Positions 60,713 through 64,000 of a DNA stretch of 64,000 nucleotides are shown piece after piece (within the stretch, counting starts at the first letter, position 1; every line of letters begins with the position of its first letter). Source of the DNA: CAVXNB01 sp963763085 (lineage in GTDB: Bacteria > Actinomycetota > Acidimicrobiia > Acidimicrobiales > Bog-793); NCBI GenBank assembly GCA_963763085.1, contig CAVXNB010000004.1, positions 1,240,001-1,304,000 of the forward strand. Direction: 5' to 3'. The notes beneath the pieces were generated by a model, which saw only the letters and a program-made list of their open reading frames with translations, made no database searches and was not told where the DNA came from. Both the position numbers and the translations under genes were made by a program.

Positions 60713-61525
60713 TCAGCGGTAATCCGTCCCGTTCCACCAGACCGACTCGATGCTCGTGAGCTGCTGGGCGGCCGCCTGCACACGCCGCGCCATCTGGCCG
60801 ATGTCGTCGCCGGTCACCCGCGAGACCGGACCTGCGACGGAGATCGCCGCCCGGGCGATGCCGTCGCGATCGAGCACGGGTGCCGCCACCGAGGAGAGAC
60901 CCGGCTCGTCCTCCTCGATGCTGAACGCGTAACCGCGGGCGCGGGTCTCGGCCAGGCAGCGGAGGAACTGTTGCTTGGTGCGGATCGTCCGTTGGGTGCG
61001 GATCGCGAATCCGGCCGCGCAGGCCGCGTCGGCCACGGCCGGATTGAAGGCGGCGACGGCCTTGCCCGAGCTGGAGAGGTGGATGGGCCGAAGTCGCGAG
61101 ACGCGGGACGAGAAGCGAAGGCCCTGGTAGCTCTCGAGGCGCTCGACGTAGAACATCTGCGCCCCCTCGGGCACCGCCAGGTGCACGGTCTCGCCCGTCT
61201 GGTTGCGGAGCTGTTCGAGAAGCGGCAGTGCGTGGTCGCGAAGCTGGCTCCGGCTCGCCACCAGCTCACCGAGCTCGTGGAGGCGGATGCCGAGCCGGTA
61301 GGACTTGGTCTCGGGGACGCGCTGCACGTAGCCCTTCGCGCACAGCGTCGTGACGATGCGGTGCGCGGTGCTCTTGGCGACACCGAGACGACGGCCGAGC
61401 TCCGCGACTCCGAGCTCCGGTTCGGTCGCGAGGCAGTCGAGCAGCTCGATTGCCGTCGCGACGGACCGGATGCCGCGGTAGACCCCGAGGTCGTCCTCGA
61501 CGGACTCTGCGGTGCGCTCGTTCAT
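60713..61525 (-). CDS. IclR-family transcriptional regulator
   Basis: A 270-residue regulator. The N-terminal winged helix is SVATAIELLDCLATEPELGVAELGRRLGVAKSTAHRIVTTL (about residues 22-62), and the C-terminal GAF-like effector domain has VEDxxSSVAAPVLD-type features (EDEPGLSSVAAPVLDRDGIARAAISVAGP, about 205-233). IclR proteins of catabolic clusters bind the aromatic substrate or an intermediate. It lies between gntR and the dikinase operon on the same strand, with palindromes just downstream in the operon promoter. AGAGGTG precedes the ATG. Confidence 0.95.
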   Translation of the reverse strand: MNERTAESVEDDLGVYRGIRSVATAIELLDCLATEPELGVAELGRRLGVAKSTAHRIVTTLCAKGYVQRVPETKSYRLGIRLHELGELVASRSQLRDHALPLLEQLRNQTGETVHLAVPEGAQMFYVERLESYQGLRFSSRVSRLRPIHLSSSGKAVAAFNPAVADAACAAGFAIRTQRTIRTKQQFLRCLAETRARGYAFSIEEDEPGLSSVAAPVLDRDGIARAAISVAGPVSRVTGDDIGQMARRVQAAAQQLTSIESVWWNGTDYR

Positions 61526-61583
61526 CTCACCTCTAAGCCCCCGTCCGGTGTGTCGGCGGACACCCAGATGGGACGGCGCGAAC

Positions 61584-62279
61584 CTACTCCGCCCTCAGGT
61601 GGGGATCGAGCCGGGCGACCGCCATCGATCCGGCCCAGGAGATGTGGCGGTGCATCAGTCTCGCAGCGTCGTTCGAGCGATGGTGACCGATCGCCGTCGC
61701 GATGGCGCGGTGCTGTCGCTCCGCTTCCTCCATGTCGCCCGGCGTGTAGGCGATGCTCGACCGGTAGGCCTCGGGAATGGCGCAGACCTGGTGGATCAGC
61801 GAGCAAAGGCGAGGACTGCCCGAGGCGTCGGCGATGCTGTAGTGGAAGTAGGTGTCCGCCGCGAGCTGATCGGACGCCGGAGCCTCGTGCAGCGCTGCGA
61901 GTCGGTCGCAGCTCTTCTGCAACAGGTCGGCCAGATCTCCAGAGGCCCGCTTGGCGGCGAGGCGCGCGGACTCGGACTCGAGCAACGCCCGCAGATGGTA
62001 GATCTCGAGGACGTCGGCGGCGCTGAGCTGCAGCACGGTCGCCCCGCGATTGCGCGTGAGCTCGACGAGCCCGCTCCCGCTCAGCAGGATGAGCGCCTCG
62101 CGGATCGGGGTCCGGCTGACGGAATAGGCCTGGGCAAGGGTCTCCTCGGTCAGACGGGTGCCGGGCAACAATCTTCCCGAGACGATGTCCTGGCTTACTC
62201 GGCGGGCGACGATCTCGGCGATCCCCTCGCCTCGGACCTGCGCGCCCGGAGCCGGTGCATTGATCACAGGACCTCCCAT
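61584..62279 (-). CDS. GntR-family regulator (FadR/FCD subgroup)
   Basis: A 231-residue regulator. The winged helix is IVSGRLLPGTRLTEETLAQAYSVSRTPIREALILLSGSGLVEL (about residues 31-73), followed by an FCD effector domain with ALLESESARLAA, the metal-site HYSIADASGSPRL and HRAIATAIGHHRSNDAARLMHRHI. FCD domains bind carboxylic acids, so a pathway acid such as maleate is a plausible ligand. It is divergent from the molybdenum-hydroxylase genes; the palindrome at 62287-62308 begins eight bases from its start. The ATG at 62279 is preferred; an upstream ATG lies inside the operator. Confidence 0.94.
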   Translation of the reverse strand: MGGPVINAPAPGAQVRGEGIAEIVARRVSQDIVSGRLLPGTRLTEETLAQAYSVSRTPIREALILLSGSGLVELTRNRGATVLQLSAADVLEIYHLRALLESESARLAAKRASGDLADLLQKSCDRLAALHEAPASDQLAADTYFHYSIADASGSPRLCSLIHQVCAIPEAYRSSIAYTPGDMEEAERQHRAIATAIGHHRSNDAARLMHRHISWAGSMAVARLDPHLRAE

Positions 62280-62286
62280 GGCCAAG

Positions 62287-62308
62287 GATTGTATGGTTGT
62301 ATACAATC
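62287..62308. promoter_or_regulatory. GntR/FCD-type operator
   Basis: Inverted repeat GATTGTAT-N6-ATACAATC, containing within it the perfect palindrome TTGTATACAA (62297-62306). The TnGTnnnACnA pattern is the hallmark of FadR-subgroup sites. It lies between divergent gntR and the FAD-subunit gene and would block both promoters. Confidence 0.75.
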
Positions 62309-62332
62309 ATAGTTCTTGGTAGAGGAGCGGTG

Positions 62333-62368
62333 ATGGGCAAACGAGACACAGGGGCCGGCCGCCGGTGA
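62333..62368 (+). CDS. Possible 11-residue leader peptide
   Basis: A short frame encoding MGKRDTGAGRR begins at an ATG with GAGGAG five bases upstream. It ends with a TGA that overlaps the GTG start of the FAD-subunit gene (GGTGA). The FAD gene itself has no good ribosome site, so translation of the leader may deliver ribosomes to it. Alternatively it is chance, or part of a longer gene broken here. Confidence 0.4.
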   Translation: MGKRDTGAGRR

Positions 62369-63237
62369 AGGCGGCTCCGTTCGGGTATCACCGGGCGTCG
62401 TCGGCGACCGAGGCGGTCGAGTACCTCGAGGCCTACGGCGGGGCGGCGCGGGTGATCGCCGGGGGGCAGAGCCTCGTGCCGATGATGAACATGCGGTTGC
62501 TGCGGCCGGACGCGATCATCGATCTCGCCGGCATTCGGGACCTGACCGAGATCCGCGTGAGCAACGACACGACCGAGGTCGGAGCGATGGTCCGCTATAC
62601 GACGCTCGAGCGGTCTCCCGTCGCAGCCGAGCGGCTCCCGCTGCTGGCCCGGGTCGTTCACCACATCGGCGACCGGCAGGTCCGCAACCGCGGGACGATC
62701 GGGGGGAGCCTCGTCCAGGGTGACCCGACCGGTGAGATGCCGCTCGCATGCCTGGCGCTCGGTGCCACCGTCCGTGCTCTCGGCCCGGACGGTTTCCGCG
62801 AGATTCCCGTCGAGGAGCTCTACACGGGGTCGTACGCGACCGTCCTCGACCCTTGCGAGGTGGTGACCGAGATCGTCTTCCCTGCTCGACCTGACCATGT
62901 GGCGTTCGCCGAGTGTTGCCGGCGCCACAACGACTTCGCCGTCATCAGCGTCGCGTGTGTCGGCAACCGTTCCCCGTCCGGGCAATGGAGCGACGTACGC
63001 GTCGCGCTCGGCGGGGTCGGTGACGGTCCGGTGCTGGCGGAGGCCTCGAACAGGCACCTTTCAGGGTCCTTCCTCTCGGACGAGGACATCGATGCCGCCG
63101 CCCGTGCCGCCCTCGAAGCGGTGGACCCGCCGTCGGACGTGCGAGCGTCGGCCGAGTACCGCCTCCACCTGGTTCCCGTCTACGTGAGGCGCGTGCTCAC
63201 CGAACTGCGTCGCGCGGGAGCGTCGTCGAAAGGATGA
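62365..63237 (+). CDS. FAD-binding subunit of a molybdenum hydroxylase (CoxM-like)
   Basis: A 290-residue medium subunit of the xanthine-dehydrogenase/CO-dehydrogenase family, which passes electrons from the iron-sulfur subunit to an acceptor. FAD motifs AGGQSLVPMMNMRLLRPDAIIDL (about residues 32-54) and RNRGTIGGSLVQGDPTGEMPL (about 109-129) are clear, and the C-terminal CO_deh_flav_C domain is present. GTG start. It is the first gene of the rightward unit, divergent from gntR. With the SRPBCC protein and the gene running off the window it would hydroxylate a hydroxypyridine next to the ring nitrogen. Confidence 0.93.
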   Translation: MKAAPFGYHRASSATEAVEYLEAYGGAARVIAGGQSLVPMMNMRLLRPDAIIDLAGIRDLTEIRVSNDTTEVGAMVRYTTLERSPVAAERLPLLARVVHHIGDRQVRNRGTIGGSLVQGDPTGEMPLACLALGATVRALGPDGFREIPVEELYTGSYATVLDPCEVVTEIVFPARPDHVAFAECCRRHNDFAVISVACVGNRSPSGQWSDVRVALGGVGDGPVLAEASNRHLSGSFLSDEDIDAAARAALEAVDPPSDVRASAEYRLHLVPVYVRRVLTELRRAGASSKG

Positions 63238-63240
63238 CCG

Positions 63241-63924
63241 ATGAGACTGTATGAGGAGTTCCGGGTGAACGAGCCCGTTTCGAGGGTGTGGGAGTTCTTC
63301 GAGCAGCCGGACCTCGTCGCAAAGTGCGTGCCCGGTCTCGAGGAGGTGACCGTCGTCGATCCGGACGTGGTGAACGTCCGCGCGACGCAGAGGATCGGGC
63401 CCATGACGGCCACGTTCGACGCGAAGATCACCGTGGTCGAGCGCGTGCCGGGCGAGCTGATCCGGTTCAATGCCGTCGGCAAGAGCGTTCGAGGCGCGAT
63501 CGGCAACGTCCGCACGTCGAACGCCGTGCGCCTGCGTGCCGATGAGGACGGCACCCTCGTGACAGTCGAGGGCGACGTGATCCTCGCCGGCGCGCTCGGG
63601 AGCGTCGGTCAGAAGGTGGTGGCCAAGCAGGCGGCCAAGGTGACGGCGGACTTTGCGGCGAACCTGCAGGCTGCACTCGGCGGCGAGGTGGTCGAGGTGG
63701 TCGGCGCAGCCGGCGCCGCGCCCGGCAACGGGACACGTGCCAGGCAAGCGGCATCGTCCGGGGCGCGGACGCCGGCGTCGAGTTGGAGCGAGGCGGCGGC
63801 CAAGCACGGCGACGGCGTCGCCGGTCCTCAGGATCCCTGGATCCGTATCGCAGCGGCACTGAGCGCCCTCTCGGCTCTGCTGAGCATCATCGTGCTCGTG
63901 CGCGACCGGAGGAGGAGCCGATGA
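63241..63924 (+). CDS. CoxG/SRPBCC protein with C-terminal membrane anchor
   Basis: A 227-residue protein. Residues 1-150 form a CoxG-type SRPBCC domain (LYEEFRVNEPVSRVWEFFEQPDLVAKCVPGLEEV, GPMTATFDAKITVVERVPG, VEGDVILAGALGSVGQKVVAKQAAKVTADFAANLQAAL). A Gly/Ala/Ser linker (about 155-197) leads to one hydrophobic segment (about 200-220) and a basic end RDRRRSR, so it is tail-anchored to the membrane. CoxG proteins recruit molybdenum hydroxylases to the membrane or the quinone pool. A separate SRPBCC subunit is a reported feature of 3-hydroxypyridine dehydrogenase. The stop overlaps the next start (ATGA). Confidence 0.92.
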   Translation: MRLYEEFRVNEPVSRVWEFFEQPDLVAKCVPGLEEVTVVDPDVVNVRATQRIGPMTATFDAKITVVERVPGELIRFNAVGKSVRGAIGNVRTSNAVRLRADEDGTLVTVEGDVILAGALGSVGQKVVAKQAAKVTADFAANLQAALGGEVVEVVGAAGAAPGNGTRARQAASSGARTPASSWSEAAAKHGDGVAGPQDPWIRIAAALSALSALLSIIVLVRDRRRSR

Positions 63925-64000
63925 GCGAGCTCGCCAACCTGATGTCTCAGGACGACCCGATCGGGATGAGCGAGCCGAGCGTCGTCGTCACGATCGAGGT
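63921..64000 (+). CDS. Start of a further molybdenum-hydroxylase-cluster gene (cut by window end)
   Basis: The ATG overlaps the SRPBCC stop (ATGA) and is preceded by GGAGGAG. The 26 visible codons encode MSELANLMSQDDPIGMSEPS then VVVTIEV. The last residues could be the first strand of a 2Fe-2S small subunit, which normally begins with a short strand of this kind; a large-subunit start is less likely. Too short to identify, but position and coupling show it belongs to the hydroxylase operon. Confidence 0.6.
   Translation, partial: MSELANLMSQDDPIGMSEPSVVVTIE

Noticed and set aside
1..64000. tRNA genes, CRISPR arrays, prophage or insertion sequences
   Set aside because: None recognised on either strand by reading; a covariance-model or profile search was not possible here.

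Overview
The window is high-GC bacterial DNA with many genes on both strands. GTG/TTG starts and ATGA/GTGA overlaps are common. It carries a deazaflavin (F420)-type nitroreductase, DinB/DUF664 proteins, DesK/NarL two-component pairs, a cobalt-type nitrile hydratase and a RecC-RecB-RecD locus. Together these suggest an Actinomycetota chromosome (an acidimicrobial or related lineage would fit), but no rRNA or marker gene is present to prove it. No tRNA, rRNA, CRISPR array, transposase or phage gene was recognised.

Layout. 0-10 kb: the end of a sensor kinase, an ABC-2 exporter with two tandem paralogous permeases, a DesK/NarL pair, a B3/B4-domain protein, and a PadR/ABC/FtsX exporter locus whose PadR gene is frameshifted. 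10-25 kb: small single-gene units, namely a DUF1801 gene broken by a poly-A-rich insertion, a cupin, a cysteine-less peroxiredoxin-fold protein, a VOC protein, an MFS transporter, a large LuxR-type ATPase regulator, a secreted G1-type peptidase, a TetR/epimerase pair, an aldo-keto reductase, a flavin disulfide oxidoreductase and an SDR. 25-34 kb: a second DesK/NarL pair, membrane and F420-type proteins, then divergent ATP-grasp/NylB-like hydrolase and MFS/DinB pairs. 34-40 kb: one leftward operon with a DrrAB-like exporter, cobalt nitrile hydratase (beta, alpha, accessory), a PLP decarboxylase and an ornithine cyclodeaminase-like protein. 40-50 kb: RecCBD (recB frameshifted) preceded by a formylglycine-generating-enzyme homologue.

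51-64 kb is the most interesting part: a nearly complete catabolic cluster for a hydroxylated pyridine, most likely 3-hydroxypyridine. Rightward genes encode an FAD subunit of a molybdenum hydroxylase, a separate membrane-anchored SRPBCC/CoxG protein and the start of a third gene. Leftward genes encode a split PEP-synthase-like dikinase (a phosphohistidine protein and an ATP-binding protein), an amidase, a NicX-like 2,5-dihydroxypyridine dioxygenase, an NCS1 permease, a NicD-like N-formylmaleamate deformylase and an HD-domain protein. A maleate isomerase lies just beyond. IclR and GntR regulators sit in the middle with matching palindromes.

Inferred route: 3-hydroxypyridine -> 2,5-dihydroxypyridine -> N-formylmaleamate -> maleamate -> maleate -> fumarate. 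The combination of a molybdenum hydroxylase, a separate SRPBCC protein, a PEP-utilising protein and a PPDK protein matches, from memory, the 3hpd cluster reported in Ensifer adhaerens HP1. The role of the dikinase pair there was unexplained.

Three lesions (PadR frameshift, recB frameshift, DUF1801 duplication with poly-A tracts) may be real or may reflect sequence errors.
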